Below, one piece after another: positions 25,820 through 35,111 of a stretch of 64,000 nt of DNA. Positions within the stretch are counted from its first letter, which is position 1, and every line of letters begins with the position of its first letter. Under the pieces are notes generated by a model. The model worked only from the letters and a program-made list of their open reading frames with translations. It had not been told where the DNA came from and searched no databases. The position numbers and the translations under genes are program-made. Location of the stretch: NCBI GenBank assembly GCA_963782495.1, contig CAWAJU010000009.1:475266-539265 (forward strand). Direction: 5' to 3'. The stretch comes from DASQBT01 sp963782495 (GTDB lineage: Bacteria > Pseudomonadota > Gammaproteobacteria > Burkholderiales > Thiobacillaceae).

Positions 25820-26373
25820 TCTTCAATGTCCCTTCATGATGTCTCTTGCCCTGACGCCAGTGATATACCACATCAAAGCGACTGCCGGGCGGAAGTTCAA
25901 AGGTCGTCATGCCCTGGCTCCAGTCGCCCGGGAAGAATGTCTGCTCAACCGGAAACTGCGCCCATTCGAACGCCAGCTTGACCGACTTGAGCTGGTTGCG
26001 CGGCTGGAAACGGGCCAACCAGTCGTGCTTGGTCAGCATCGGTTGCGACCGTACCGCCCTCCGGTACATAACGCCACTCGGCCAGGCAGTAGTTGATTGG
26101 CCGTTTGGATTCATTGCGCAAAACCGTCATGAACACGCAGTGGCGGGCGAACTCTTCCACCGACTTGTCGTCCAGTCCGCGCGCCACCATGAAGGCCCTG
26201 GCCTGGTCAGGTGTGATCTGGGTCATGCGCAAGTAGACACCGGCATTTTCCGTCTCCCAGGTTCCGATGTCGTTGTCGGGCGACTGACTGTAACGCGTTT
26301 CACCCGCGTAAGCTGCACATGCCAGAAGGGCCGCAAGACAGGCCCCGCCGCCGCCAATCGCCGCTGACCACAT
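25785..26373 (-). pseudogene. Exported protein of unknown function with an apparent +1 frameshift
   Basis: Two minus-strand frames look like one gene. The first, from 26373, has a signal peptide (CLAALLACAAYAGE) and the segment ITPDQARAFMVARGLDDKSV...HCVFMTVLRNES. The second carries the continuation TKHDWLARFQPRNQLKSVKL...FPVEQTFFPGDWSQGMTTFELP and ends at 25785. The first frame turns into low-quality Ala/Gly/Val sequence exactly where the second becomes sensible, at about 26031-26045 (GATGCTGACC on the minus strand), so one extra base there would explain both. I do not recognise the family. It would be a periplasmic protein of about 185 residues co-transcribed with TlpA. Confidence 0.5.
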
Positions 26374-26424
26374 GGCTGGCCAGACCTTGGTGCGACGGGC
26401 TCAGCAGATGAATGCTGCATCGGC

Positions 26425-27072
26425 CTAGACCCGCGCTCCCTGTATCGCTCGCATGAATTCGTTGCGCAACTGATCGCTGTTATCCATGCAGCCGGAAAAT
26501 GCCTGCGTCACCACCCGCTCATCGCCGCGCCGGTCTTCACCGAGCAGCAGACATAACTGTTCGGCCTCGATGACGCAGGCCGCGCCCTTCGCCTTTCCAT
26601 GGGTCATCAACGCATCGGCAATGTCACGGGTCATCCACTCCTGATACGTGAAGCGATGGCCGATGGCGTCCACCAGGCGCGCGATGCGGCCGAAGCCGTG
26701 CAGTCGTCCACCTGGTACATAGGCCACATGCGCAACCCCGCGAAACGGCACAAGATGATGGGGACACACGCCATGGATCGCAATGCCGCGCACCACTACC
26801 ATGTCCTGGCGCTCATCTGCGAAACCCTCACCCAATGCCTGGGCCGGGTCCATGCCATAGCCTCCCAGCAGGCGTCTCTCCCACAGTTCCCGAACGCGTT
26901 GCGCGGTACGACCGGTGTGGACCGTATCGCTGGGCACACCGCAGGCATGAAGCAGATCGGTTACCGCCTTCTCAAACGCAACCGGATCGAACCTGCCGGT
27001 TTGCGGAATGCCCAGGCTCGCCGGCCTGGGTCCGCCGTGATCACACTCTGCGGATTCGCAACGGTCAGCCAT
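26425..27072 (-). CDS. folE: GTP cyclohydrolase I
   Basis: The 215-residue protein has the FolE catalytic region. Zinc ligands are Cys103 and His106 in HGVCPHHLVPFRGVAHVAYVP and Cys174 in VIEAEQLCLLL. ARLVDAI and the C-terminal VVTQAFSGC region are also present. The enzyme converts GTP to dihydroneopterin triphosphate for folate or pterin synthesis. The sequence departs from standard FolE (CPHH for CEHH; GEDRRGDER for the usual RGVRK loop), so it may be a paralogue. Its ATG overlaps the stop of the dienelactone hydrolase gene, implying co-translation. The Cys-rich N-terminus (ADRCESAECDHGG) is unusual. Confidence 0.8.
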   Translation of the reverse strand: MADRCESAECDHGGPRPASLGIPQTGRFDPVAFEKAVTDLLHACGVPSDTVHTGRTAQRVRELWERRLLGGYGMDPAQALGEGFADERQDMVVVRGIAIHGVCPHHLVPFRGVAHVAYVPGGRLHGFGRIARLVDAIGHRFTYQEWMTRDIADALMTHGKAKGAACVIEAEQLCLLLGEDRRGDERVVTQAFSGCMDNSDQLRNEFMRAIQGARV

Positions 27073-27854
27073 TACTTGAATATCTCCTTGAAGAACTCGA
27101 GCATCTGGACCCAGGAGTCGTGATCAGCCGCAGCATCGTATTTGAGCGGCAGATCAAACTGCTTGCCCAGTTTGTCCGCGTCAGGGTTGGTGAAGGCGTG
27201 CATCGCCCCCGGATAGGACACCAGCTTGTAATCCGCCTTCGCATCCTGCATTTCCTTCTCGAACGCCTTCACCACGTTTGGTGGCGCGAACGGGTCGGCA
27301 GCGCCGGTAAACACTCGGATCCTGGTCTTGATCTGGCCGGACTTGGCCGGGTGGTCCGTCCCCAGACTGCCATGGAAGCTGACCACGCCCTTGAGCGGCA
27401 ATCCGGCGCGCGCCATGTTGAGCACCTGTCCGCCGCCGAAGCAGTAGCCAATCGCGGCAATCTTCTTTTTGTCGGTCAAGGGTTCATGCTCAAGCGTGGC
27501 CATTGCCGCCTTGAAACGGGCCAGGGCCCCTGCCGGGTCATTGCCGACAGCGCTGGCAAACGACCCTGCGTCCTTGGGATGATCGGCAGTCTTGCCGTCG
27601 CCGTACATGTCCACCGCCAACGCGATATAGCCCTCCTCGGCCAGCATGTTTGCGCGCCTGCGTGCATAGTCGTTCAGCCCCCACCACTCGTGAACCACCA
27701 ACACCCCGGGGCGTCTTCCCTTGATGGCATCGTCATAGGCAACGTAGCCCTTCATGTTCAAGCCATCCGCCTTGTACAACACCTGTTTGCCCACCACCGC
27801 CGCTTGCGCAGGCAAGACCATCGCCAGCAAGCCTGCGAGCAAGAGTTTATTCAT
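27072..27854 (-). CDS. Exported dienelactone hydrolase family protein
   Basis: This 260-residue alpha/beta hydrolase has a signal peptide (KLLLAGLLAMVLPAQA) and a complete triad: Cys138 in GYCFGGG, Asp187 in GAADPFAP and His219 in PGAMHAFTNP, plus Glu56 in VVHEWWGL that primes the Cys. Dienelactone hydrolases open lactones in aromatic degradation, but exported members with this arrangement have broader, mostly unknown esterase roles. It overlaps folE downstream and DUF2238 upstream by a few bases each, so the three genes form one tight operon. Confidence 0.88.
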   Translation of the reverse strand: MNKLLLAGLLAMVLPAQAAVVGKQVLYKADGLNMKGYVAYDDAIKGRRPGVLVVHEWWGLNDYARRRANMLAEEGYIALAVDMYGDGKTADHPKDAGSFASAVGNDPAGALARFKAAMATLEHEPLTDKKKIAAIGYCFGGGQVLNMARAGLPLKGVVSFHGSLGTDHPAKSGQIKTRIRVFTGAADPFAPPNVVKAFEKEMQDAKADYKLVSYPGAMHAFTNPDADKLGKQFDLPLKYDAAADHDSWVQMLEFFKEIFK

Positions 27855-28492
27855 GGCATAAGCTCCTCTAGTTGCCTGTCATGGAAATTGGAGAGTAACA
27901 CCTGGGCAAGAATGCTGCCTAACAGCGCCATGGCCATGTCCTTTTGCGTATCCCATACATCGCCCTGAGTGGCGAGAAATGCAACTGCATCGTCCCCAGA
28001 CAGCTCCGCCACCGCCCACTCGATCAGCTCGTAGCTTGCCGATATGGCGAGGCAGACACAAACCACGATGAAAAACAGCCAGGCTCCAGGACCAAGAATC
28101 TTCTTCCGAACAAGCACCTCGCACGCGATCAGTGCCGGGAAGAAACCCTGCGCCAAATGACCCAAGCGATCATAGTGGTTGCGGGAAAGTCCGAATTCGT
28201 CTCGGATCCAGTTGAACAAGGGCACCTGTGCGTAGGTGTAATGACCGCCCACCATCAAGATCATGGCGTGCAGCGCAATGCCGATATAGACCAGATTCGT
28301 CAGCGGGAAGTGTCTGTAGCTGAGCAACAACACGGGTGCGGCAATCAGGACCGGTGCGATCTCAAGCAACCAGGTGTAGCGGTCGCGAGGATGGACGCCG
28401 GACCACAGCAGGATCAACAGTACAACAATAGAGCAGCACGCCATGAAGCGCTCTTGAATTGCGATCCACAATGAATGGGTCCATCTACTCAC
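27851..28492 (-). CDS. DUF2238 (YjdF-like) membrane protein
   Basis: The 213-residue protein has about six hydrophobic helices and the DUF2238 landmarks: GGHYTYAQVPLFNWIRDEFGLSRNHYDRLGHLAQGFFPAL and SYELIEWAVAELSGDDAVAFLATQGDVWDTQKDMAMALLG, with many conserved acidic and His residues in the membrane region. The function is unknown. It is the first gene of the DUF2238-hydrolase-folE operon, with a 4-base overlap to the next gene. Met17 is a possible alternative start. Confidence 0.85.
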   Translation of the reverse strand: MSRWTHSLWIAIQERFMACCSIVVLLILLWSGVHPRDRYTWLLEIAPVLIAAPVLLLSYRHFPLTNLVYIGIALHAMILMVGGHYTYAQVPLFNWIRDEFGLSRNHYDRLGHLAQGFFPALIACEVLVRKKILGPGAWLFFIVVCVCLAISASYELIEWAVAELSGDDAVAFLATQGDVWDTQKDMAMALLGSILAQVLLSNFHDRQLEELMP

Positions 28493-28573
28493 TCGCCCGT
28501 CTCGACCTTCAAGGCTCGACGGAATGATTCGACGGTAGTGTCTTCGTCACATGCTCGGAAACGCTTCGACGCG

Positions 28574-29587
28574 CTAAAAATCAACTCCCGGCGGCGGGGT
28601 AAAGTTGTTCAGCACCCGGATATAGCTCTCGCGCACGACCGCCGACGGATCCGCCAGCTTACCCAGGCTCATGCTGCCTTTCATCTGACGGACCGATTCG
28701 TACTGGTTCTCCTCCATCCACAGTTCCATCCCCGTGAGAACCTGACTCAGCCGGCTCGGGCCATGGCGCAGCAGGCTGCTGGCCAAGTGCACGACATCCG
28801 CGCCGGCCAGGAGCATCTTGAGTGCATCCCAGGCGCTATACACGCCGCCCGTTGCTGCCAGGCTGATCTGGGTCTGGTCGCGCAGAATGGCAAGCCAGCG
28901 CAGTCGGAGCAGAACTTCATCCGGAGTCGAAAGCTGCAGGCTGTCCACCATGCTGCGCTGTTCGAGATCGATGTCAGGCTGGTACAAGCGGTTGAACAGG
29001 GCCACTCCGCTGGCTCCTTCGTCCTCGAGCCGCTTGACGAAATGCGGCAGCGCAGAGAAGAACGGCGACAACTTCATGGCGATGGGAATGCTGATCGATG
29101 CGCGCAGCTCCTTCAGCAATTCAACATATCGGTCTTCGACCGACGTGCCGGTCTGCACGGAATCGGCCGCAATGTGATAGACGTTCAATTCGATGGCGTT
29201 CGCCCCAGCCTGTTCCAGTTCCTTGCCCAGTTCCACCCAGCCCGACATGGACACACCATTGAGGCTCGCCACGACCGGTATCTCCAGATGTTCCTTGAGG
29301 TGGCGCAATTGATCGAGGTAGGCATCCAGACCGCTGCGATAGGTGCCATGATCCGGCAGGAAACTGTCGGCCTCCCCATGCCCAAGTTCTCCGTGCACCA
29401 GGAAGCGGTCCAGCATGGCCTCCTCCGCGCGCAATTCCTCTTCGAACAGGGAATACATGACCAGCGCGGCAGCACCGGCATCTTCAAGCCTTACCGCCGT
29501 GTCCAGGCTTCTGGACAAAGGTGAGGCCGAAGGCACCAGGGGATTCTTCAGCTCGATGCCCAGATACGTTGTGGTGAGATCGGTCAT
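28574..29587 (-). CDS. Dihydroorotate dehydrogenase-like protein
   Basis: The 337-residue FMN-barrel protein begins TTTYLGIELKNPLVPSASPLS and carries LNGVSMSGWVELGKELEQAGANAIELNVY, PIAMKLSPFF and AATGGVYSAWDALKMLLAGADVV, matching class 1-type dihydroorotate dehydrogenases. The active-site region diverges from true PyrD. This subfamily is characteristically encoded next to nifJ-type pyruvate oxidoreductase, as here (11-base gap), suggesting a function tied to that enzyme or its ferredoxin/flavodoxin rather than pyrimidine synthesis. The physiological role is unproven. Confidence 0.85.
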   Translation of the reverse strand: MTDLTTTYLGIELKNPLVPSASPLSRSLDTAVRLEDAGAAALVMYSLFEEELRAEEAMLDRFLVHGELGHGEADSFLPDHGTYRSGLDAYLDQLRHLKEHLEIPVVASLNGVSMSGWVELGKELEQAGANAIELNVYHIAADSVQTGTSVEDRYVELLKELRASISIPIAMKLSPFFSALPHFVKRLEDEGASGVALFNRLYQPDIDLEQRSMVDSLQLSTPDEVLLRLRWLAILRDQTQISLAATGGVYSAWDALKMLLAGADVVHLASSLLRHGPSRLSQVLTGMELWMEENQYESVRQMKGSMSLGKLADPSAVVRESYIRVLNNFTPPPGVDF

Positions 29588-29598
29588 TCAGCTTGTCC

Positions 29599-32500
29599 TC
29601 AAGAATCTTTTTGCTCGGTTTTTCCCGCCGCTGCCATGGCCTGCAGATCCGCGTAATGCTTGCGGACGCCTTCCTGGGCCGTGTCGAGAAATTGTTGCGC
29701 GGCCTCCGGGTGGCTGCGAAACAGCATGGCGAAGCGGGTCTCGGTGCTGGTAAATTCCTTCAGCGGGATGCTGGGCTCAGCCGAGTCAACGCGGAAGGGG
29801 CCCGCCAGGCGCGGGTCAAAGCGGAACAGCGGAAAATATCCGGTCTTGACCGCCAGGTCCTGCTGACGCAGGTTGTGCTGCATGTCCACACCATGCGCGA
29901 TGCAGGGACTGTAGGCAATGATCAGCGAAGGTCCGGGATAGGACTCCGCTTCGTTGAACACCCTGAGCGTTTGCACGTCCTTGGCGCCAAAGGCCACCTG
30001 CGCGACGTAAACATGGCCGTAGTCCATGGCCAGCTTGGCGAGATCCTTCTTGGCGGTTGGCTTGCCCGCCGCGGAGAACTTGGCAACGGCGCCGAGCGGG
30101 GTGGCCTTGGAAGTTTGTCCGCCGGTGTTGGAATATACCTCGGTATCGAGCACTAGAATATTGACGTCGTAAGGTTGTGCAAGCACGTGATCCAGCCCGC
30201 CATAGCCGATATCGTAGGCCCAACCATCCCCGCCCATGATCCAGACGCTGCGGCGCACTAGATATTCAGCTATTGCCGCCAGTTCCTTTGTTTCGCGGTT
30301 ATCGATTTGCGACAGCTTGTCCCGCAGCACAGCTACCCGCTGGCGCTGCTCTCGTATGCCGCTTTCGGAGGACTGATCCGCATTCAGCAGACCAAAGGCC
30401 AGGTCTTCGCCGATCCGCCCAGCCAGTCGCCTTACCAATTCGATCGCATGCGCTTGCAATTGATCCACCGCCAGGCGCATGCCCAGGCCGAACTCGGCAT
30501 TGTCTTCGAACAGCGAATTGCTCCAGGCCGGCCCCCGTCCTTCCGCATTGGTTGTCCATGGCGTGGTGGGCAGGTTGCCACCGTAGATGGAGGAGCAACC
30601 GGTGGCATTGGCCACCATCATGCGATCGCCAAACAATTGCGAGGCCAGGCGGATATAAGGCGTTTCTCCGCAGCCGGAGCAGGCGCCGGAATATTCGAAC
30701 AAGGGGTCGAGCAGCATGGCCCCGGGTATGGTCACGTGCTTGATGTGGTCGCGGTCGAACTCCGGCAAACCGAGGAAGAAGCTTAAATTTTCCCGCTCCT
30801 GCTCGCGCAATGGCGGCTGCGGCGCCATATTGACCGCACGATGGCTGACGTTGGACTTGTCGTGTATCGGGCAAGCCTCCACGCACAATCCGCAGCCGGT
30901 GCAATCCTCCGGCGCCACCTGGTAGCTGATATGGGTGCCGACAGGATAGTCCTTGCTGCGCACCGGCACATGCTTGAAGCCGGAGGGCGCCCCGGCAGCA
31001 GCCTCCTGCGGGAATACCCGCGCGCGAATCGCTGTATGGGGACATACGAATACGCACTTGCCGCACTGGGTGCAAAGCTGCGCATCCCACACCGGAATTT
31101 CCAGCGCGATGTTGCGCTTTTCCCATTTGGCCGTACCCACCGGAAAGCTGCCGTCTTCGGGCATCAGTGAAACCGGCAGGCTGTCGCCCTTGCCGGCGTA
31201 GATGGGCAGGGTAAGCCTGCGCACAAAGTCGGGCATATCCGGCGAGGCAGGCATACCGGCAACGCCGGCCGGTTCATTCCCGACTGCTTCAACAAGGGCC
31301 GAGGTGTCGATCCGGTGCAGATTCTCCAGCGACTGATCGATGGCCTGGAAATTGAGCTCGGTCAGGCGCTTGCTTTTCTTGCCGTAAGTCTTTTCCACCG
31401 CCGCCTTGATGGCCACAATCGCCTCTTCGCGCGGCAGGATTCCGGCAATCGCAAAGAAGCAGGTCTGCATGATGGTGTTGATGCGCCGGCCCATGCCGAC
31501 CGCCTCGGCCACCTTGTACGCGTCAATGACGTAAAGCTTGAGATTCTTGGCAAGGATCTGTTGCCGCGTTCCCGCCGGCAGGCTCATCCACGCCTGATCC
31601 GGCGCGGCCGGGGTGTTGAGGAGGAATACCGCGCCTCGGGCGGCGTGCGACAGCATGTCGTAGCGCTCCAGAAACACGGTCTGGTGGCAGGCAACGAACT
31701 GCGCTTCGTTATCGCCAATCAGATACGCCGAGCGGATGGGCTCTGGACCGAAGCGCAGGTGGGAAACCGTAACCGCACCGGATTTCTTCGAGTCATAGAC
31801 AAAGTAACCCTGCGCATAAAGCTCTGTCGCCTCGCCGATGATCTTGATCGAGTTCTTGTTGGCCGACACGGTTCCATCCGAACCCAGCCCATAGAACACC
31901 GCACCCTGCGCCGCCTTGGAAGCCTCGGTGCGGAAGCTGCCGTCCCACTCAAGCGACAGATGCGTCAGGTCATCGACGATGCCCACGGTGAAATCACGTT
32001 TGGCAGATGGCCTGGCAAGCTCGTCGAACACCGCCTTCACCATGCCCGGAGTGAACTCCTTGCTTGCCAAGCCATAACGGCCGCCGATCACCCGCGGCAT
32101 CGCCCTTGTCCCGTCGGCCGCCGCCTGCGCCAGTGCGGTCACCACATCCTTGTAAAGCGGCTCGCCGTCCGCTCCCGGTTCCTTGCACCGGTCCAGCACC
32201 GCGACAGATTTCGCTGTCACCGGCAGCGCGGCCAGCAAGGCAGCGGCATCAAAGGGCCGATACAGGCGCACCTTCAGCACGCCCACTTTCTCGCCCTGGC
32301 TGACCAGATCATCGACCGTCTCATGCGCCACTTCCGCGCCCGAGCCCATGAGGACAATAATGCGTTCCGCATCGGCTGGCCCCACATAGTCGAATAGCCG
32401 ATACTGCCGGCCGGTGAGAAGGGCGAAGCGGTCCATCGCACCCTGCACAATGGCGGGGAAGGCGCTGTAAAACGGGTTGATGCGCTCGCGCGACTGGAAG

Positions 32501-33177
32501 AAGACGTCGGGATTCTGCGAACTGCCACGCAGCACTGGATGCTCCGGCGACAGGGCGCGTTGCCGGTGGGCGGTCACCCAGCCCTCTTCGATCATGGCAT
32601 GCACGGTGTCCGTCTCCAGCGCTTCGATCTTGGCCACTTCATGTGAGGTGCGAAACCCGTCGAAATAATGCAGTACAGGAATGCGTCCTTGCAGCGAGGC
32701 AGCCTGGGCAATCAAGGCCATGTCCTGAGCCTCCTGCACGCTTCCGGACGCCAATAGCGAGAAGCCAGTGGCGCGACAGGCCATCACGTCACTATGGTCG
32801 CCAAAGATCGACAGTGCGTGGGTGGCGATGGTGCGCGCGGAGACATGCAGAACAATGGGCGTCAATTCCCCGGCGATCTTGTACATATTGGGAATCATCA
32901 GCAGCAGGCCCTGCGACGCCGTGAACGAAGTGGCCAATGCGCCGGCCTGCAAGGCGCCGTGCAGGGCGCCGGCGACCCCCCCTTCGCTCTGCATCTCGAC
33001 GATCTTCGGCGCCGATCCCCACAGATTGGGATGTCCCTGCGCCGCCCATTCGTCACACCATTCCGCCATGTTCGACGAAGGGGTAATGGGATAGATGGCA
33101 ATGACCTCGCTGCCCAGGTAAGCGATGCGGGCAACCGCCTCACTGCCATCCAGGGTAATCATGCGGGGTTGGCTCAT
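29599..33177 (-). CDS. nifJ: Pyruvate:ferredoxin (flavodoxin) oxidoreductase
   Basis: This 1192-residue single-chain enzyme has all domains in order: the pyrimidine-binding domain at the N-terminus (GSEAVARIAYLGSEVIAIYPITPSS), a middle domain, a two-cluster ferredoxin domain (CTQCGKCVFVCPHTA and CTGCGLCVEACPIHD, about residues 695-770), the proximal-cluster cysteines GACSGCGETPY, and the thiamine-diphosphate motif GGDGWAYDIGYGGLDHVL with YSNTGGQTSKATP. It oxidises pyruvate to acetyl-CoA and CO2 and reduces ferredoxin or flavodoxin. It needs low oxygen, or protection from it. Co-transcription with the dihydroorotate dehydrogenase-like gene is likely. Confidence 0.95.
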   Translation of the reverse strand: MSQPRMITLDGSEAVARIAYLGSEVIAIYPITPSSNMAEWCDEWAAQGHPNLWGSAPKIVEMQSEGGVAGALHGALQAGALATSFTASQGLLLMIPNMYKIAGELTPIVLHVSARTIATHALSIFGDHSDVMACRATGFSLLASGSVQEAQDMALIAQAASLQGRIPVLHYFDGFRTSHEVAKIEALETDTVHAMIEEGWVTAHRQRALSPEHPVLRGSSQNPDVFFQSRERINPFYSAFPAIVQGAMDRFALLTGRQYRLFDYVGPADAERIIVLMGSGAEVAHETVDDLVSQGEKVGVLKVRLYRPFDAAALLAALPVTAKSVAVLDRCKEPGADGEPLYKDVVTALAQAAADGTRAMPRVIGGRYGLASKEFTPGMVKAVFDELARPSAKRDFTVGIVDDLTHLSLEWDGSFRTEASKAAQGAVFYGLGSDGTVSANKNSIKIIGEATELYAQGYFVYDSKKSGAVTVSHLRFGPEPIRSAYLIGDNEAQFVACHQTVFLERYDMLSHAARGAVFLLNTPAAPDQAWMSLPAGTRQQILAKNLKLYVIDAYKVAEAVGMGRRINTIMQTCFFAIAGILPREEAIVAIKAAVEKTYGKKSKRLTELNFQAIDQSLENLHRIDTSALVEAVGNEPAGVAGMPASPDMPDFVRRLTLPIYAGKGDSLPVSLMPEDGSFPVGTAKWEKRNIALEIPVWDAQLCTQCGKCVFVCPHTAIRARVFPQEAAAGAPSGFKHVPVRSKDYPVGTHISYQVAPEDCTGCGLCVEACPIHDKSNVSHRAVNMAPQPPLREQERENLSFFLGLPEFDRDHIKHVTIPGAMLLDPLFEYSGACSGCGETPYIRLASQLFGDRMMVANATGCSSIYGGNLPTTPWTTNAEGRGPAWSNSLFEDNAEFGLGMRLAVDQLQAHAIELVRRLAGRIGEDLAFGLLNADQSSESGIREQRQRVAVLRDKLSQIDNRETKELAAIAEYLVRRSVWIMGGDGWAYDIGYGGLDHVLAQPYDVNILVLDTEVYSNTGGQTSKATPLGAVAKFSAAGKPTAKKDLAKLAMDYGHVYVAQVAFGAKDVQTLRVFNEAESYPGPSLIIAYSPCIAHGVDMQHNLRQQDLAVKTGYFPLFRFDPRLAGPFRVDSAEPSIPLKEFTSTETRFAMLFRSHPEAAQQFLDTAQEGVRKHYADLQAMAAAGKTEQKDS

Positions 33178-33262
33178 AGGTTATCTCCACTCTTGCGCGC
33201 AGGCATCTTCATTATTCTAGCGATTGGGCGGGATTCTGTATCTGAAATTCTCTTTTTGGGCT

Positions 33263-34447
33263 CTAGTCTGACAGAAACAGGGTCAGAAGGTCGTTCAGAA
33301 AACGCTGCCCCGCCAGGGTGGGCTCCAGATGGACCGGCGTACGCATTATCATACCGCGCGCCTCCGCCTGCGCCAGCGGCTTGAGCACTACATTCAGGGG
33401 CAGACCAGTGCGTTCGCTGAACAGCGCCAGTTTGACGCCGTCAATCAGCCGCAGCGCATTCATCATGAATTCGAACGGCAGTTCCTCCGCCGCTACGGTC
33501 CTCTCCTCGGCAATGTGGCGGCCCAGCAAGACCGCTTCCATATACTGGCGCGGGTGTTTGACCCGCATCTGCCGCACGATCCGGTCGTGAAAACTCAGCT
33601 TGGAATGAGCCCCGGCGCCTATACCCAGGTAATCGCCGAACTGCCAGTAATTAAGGTTATGGCGGCAACGATGGCCCTTCAGTGCAAACGCCGAGGTTTC
33701 GTAATGGTCGAACCCGGCGGCTGCAAGCCGCACCTCGATGGCCTCCTGCATGGCAAAGGACGCATCCTCGTCCGGCAAGTTGGCCGGCGGTGTGTGGCCA
33801 AATGGCGTATTTGGCTCCAGGGTCAGGTGATACCAGGACAGATGTGACGGGTTGAATCCCAGAGCGATGTCTGCGTCGACAAGCGCCTCCTCCGGGCTTT
33901 GGCCCGGCAGGCCGTACATCACGTCCAGATTGAAACTGGGAAAAGTCAGCGCCGCCATTTCCGCTGCCGCGCGTGCCTCGGCAGCGCCATGGATGCGCCC
34001 CAGGGATCGCAGTTTGGCGTCGTCGAAGCTTTGAATGCCCAGCGATAGCCGGTTTACTCCGGCATCGCGGAAATCCCTGAATCTTCCGGCTTCCATGGTT
34101 CCCGGATTGGCCTCCAGAGTGACTTCCGCCAGCGGCTCAAGCGGCGTCAGCATCCGCACCGTATCGAGAATACGTGCAATGCCTGGGGCCGAAAACAAGC
34201 TGGGCGTGCCGCCGCCGAAGAATACGCTGTGTATCGTGCGTCCCCAGATTTGCGGAAGCGCCTCTTCCAGATCTCGGGTGAGCGAATCGATATAGGCGTC
34301 TTCGGGAATCTCGCTGGCAGCATGCGAGTTGAAATCGCAGTAGGGGCACTTGCGTACGCACCAGGGAATATGGATATAGAGCGCAAGCGGTGGCGGACTC
34401 TGTAAAAGAGTGGTCACGCTTGATGCCGGATTGATAAACGCTTGCAC
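33263..34447 (-). CDS. hemW: Heme chaperone HemW (radical SAM)
   Basis: The 394-residue protein carries the HemW-type radical-SAM motif CVRKCPYC (CxxxCxxC) in YIHIPWCVRKCPYCDFNSH, then FFGGGTPSL, VTLEANPGT and RLSLGIQSFDDAKL, and a C-terminal HemN-like domain. HemW was long annotated as an oxygen-independent coproporphyrinogen oxidase but acts as a heme chaperone; it lacks the extra N-terminal HemN features. It follows rdgB in the same direction, the usual order in beta- and gammaproteobacteria. Confidence 0.92.
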   Translation of the reverse strand: MQAFINPASSVTTLLQSPPPLALYIHIPWCVRKCPYCDFNSHAASEIPEDAYIDSLTRDLEEALPQIWGRTIHSVFFGGGTPSLFSAPGIARILDTVRMLTPLEPLAEVTLEANPGTMEAGRFRDFRDAGVNRLSLGIQSFDDAKLRSLGRIHGAAEARAAAEMAALTFPSFNLDVMYGLPGQSPEEALVDADIALGFNPSHLSWYHLTLEPNTPFGHTPPANLPDEDASFAMQEAIEVRLAAAGFDHYETSAFALKGHRCRHNLNYWQFGDYLGIGAGAHSKLSFHDRIVRQMRVKHPRQYMEAVLLGRHIAEERTVAAEELPFEFMMNALRLIDGVKLALFSERTGLPLNVVLKPLAQAEARGMIMRTPVHLEPTLAGQRFLNDLLTLFLSD

Positions 34448-34523
34448 GGTTACCGCTTAACAACGCATACAGGAGGACAGGCGCAAACCCCTGGTCACTT
34501 TGTTGCACTCATGCGCGGTTCGA

Positions 34524-35111
34524 TCATCCGGCCTGTAACTTCTCCGCAAGTGCGCGCAAAGCCTTGCCCCGGTGGCTGACCGAATTCTTCTCGTTCGCCG
34601 TCAGTTCTGCGCCGGTGCGGCCAAACTCGGGCAAGTAGAAATATGGATCGTAACCAAACCCGCCCGCTCCACGGGGCGAATCAATAATCTCACCATGCCA
34701 CCGTCCCTCCGCAATCAGCGGCTCCGGATCGTCCGCATGGCGCACCAGCACGATGACGCAGTAATAGTGGGCCTTGCGGTTGGCCTGACCGCGCAGGGCC
34801 GCGACCAATTTTTCATTGTTGCGCTGGTCGGACTTGGGTTCGCCGCTGTAGCGCGCCGAATATACGCCGGGCGCGCCATTGAGCGCTTCGACGCAGATCC
34901 CCGAGTCATCCGCCAGTGCCGGCAGGCCAGTGTGCAGCGAGGCATGGCGGGCCTTGGCCAGACAGTTCTCGATGAAGGTGACGTGCGGCTCTGGGCATTC
35001 CGGGACTGCGAAGTCGGACTGCGGCAGCACCTCGAAGCCCAGCGGCGTGAGAATCTGGTCGATTTCTCTCAGCTTGCCCGGATTCCCCGAGGCGATGATG
35101 AGTTTCTGCAT
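34524..35111 (-). CDS. rdgB: XTP/dITP diphosphatase
   Basis: The 195-residue RdgB/HAM1 enzyme hydrolyses non-canonical purine triphosphates such as XTP and dITP. Signature stretches are LIIASGNPGKLREI at the start, PALADDSGICVEALNGAPGVYSARY in the middle, GGFGYDPYF and SHRGKALRAL at the end. Its start codon overlaps the stop of rph (TGATG), and hemW follows, giving the common rph-rdgB-hemW operon. Confidence 0.95.
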   Translation of the reverse strand: MQKLIIASGNPGKLREIDQILTPLGFEVLPQSDFAVPECPEPHVTFIENCLAKARHASLHTGLPALADDSGICVEALNGAPGVYSARYSGEPKSDQRNNEKLVAALRGQANRKAHYYCVIVLVRHADDPEPLIAEGRWHGEIIDSPRGAGGFGYDPYFYLPEFGRTGAELTANEKNSVSHRGKALRALAEKLQAG

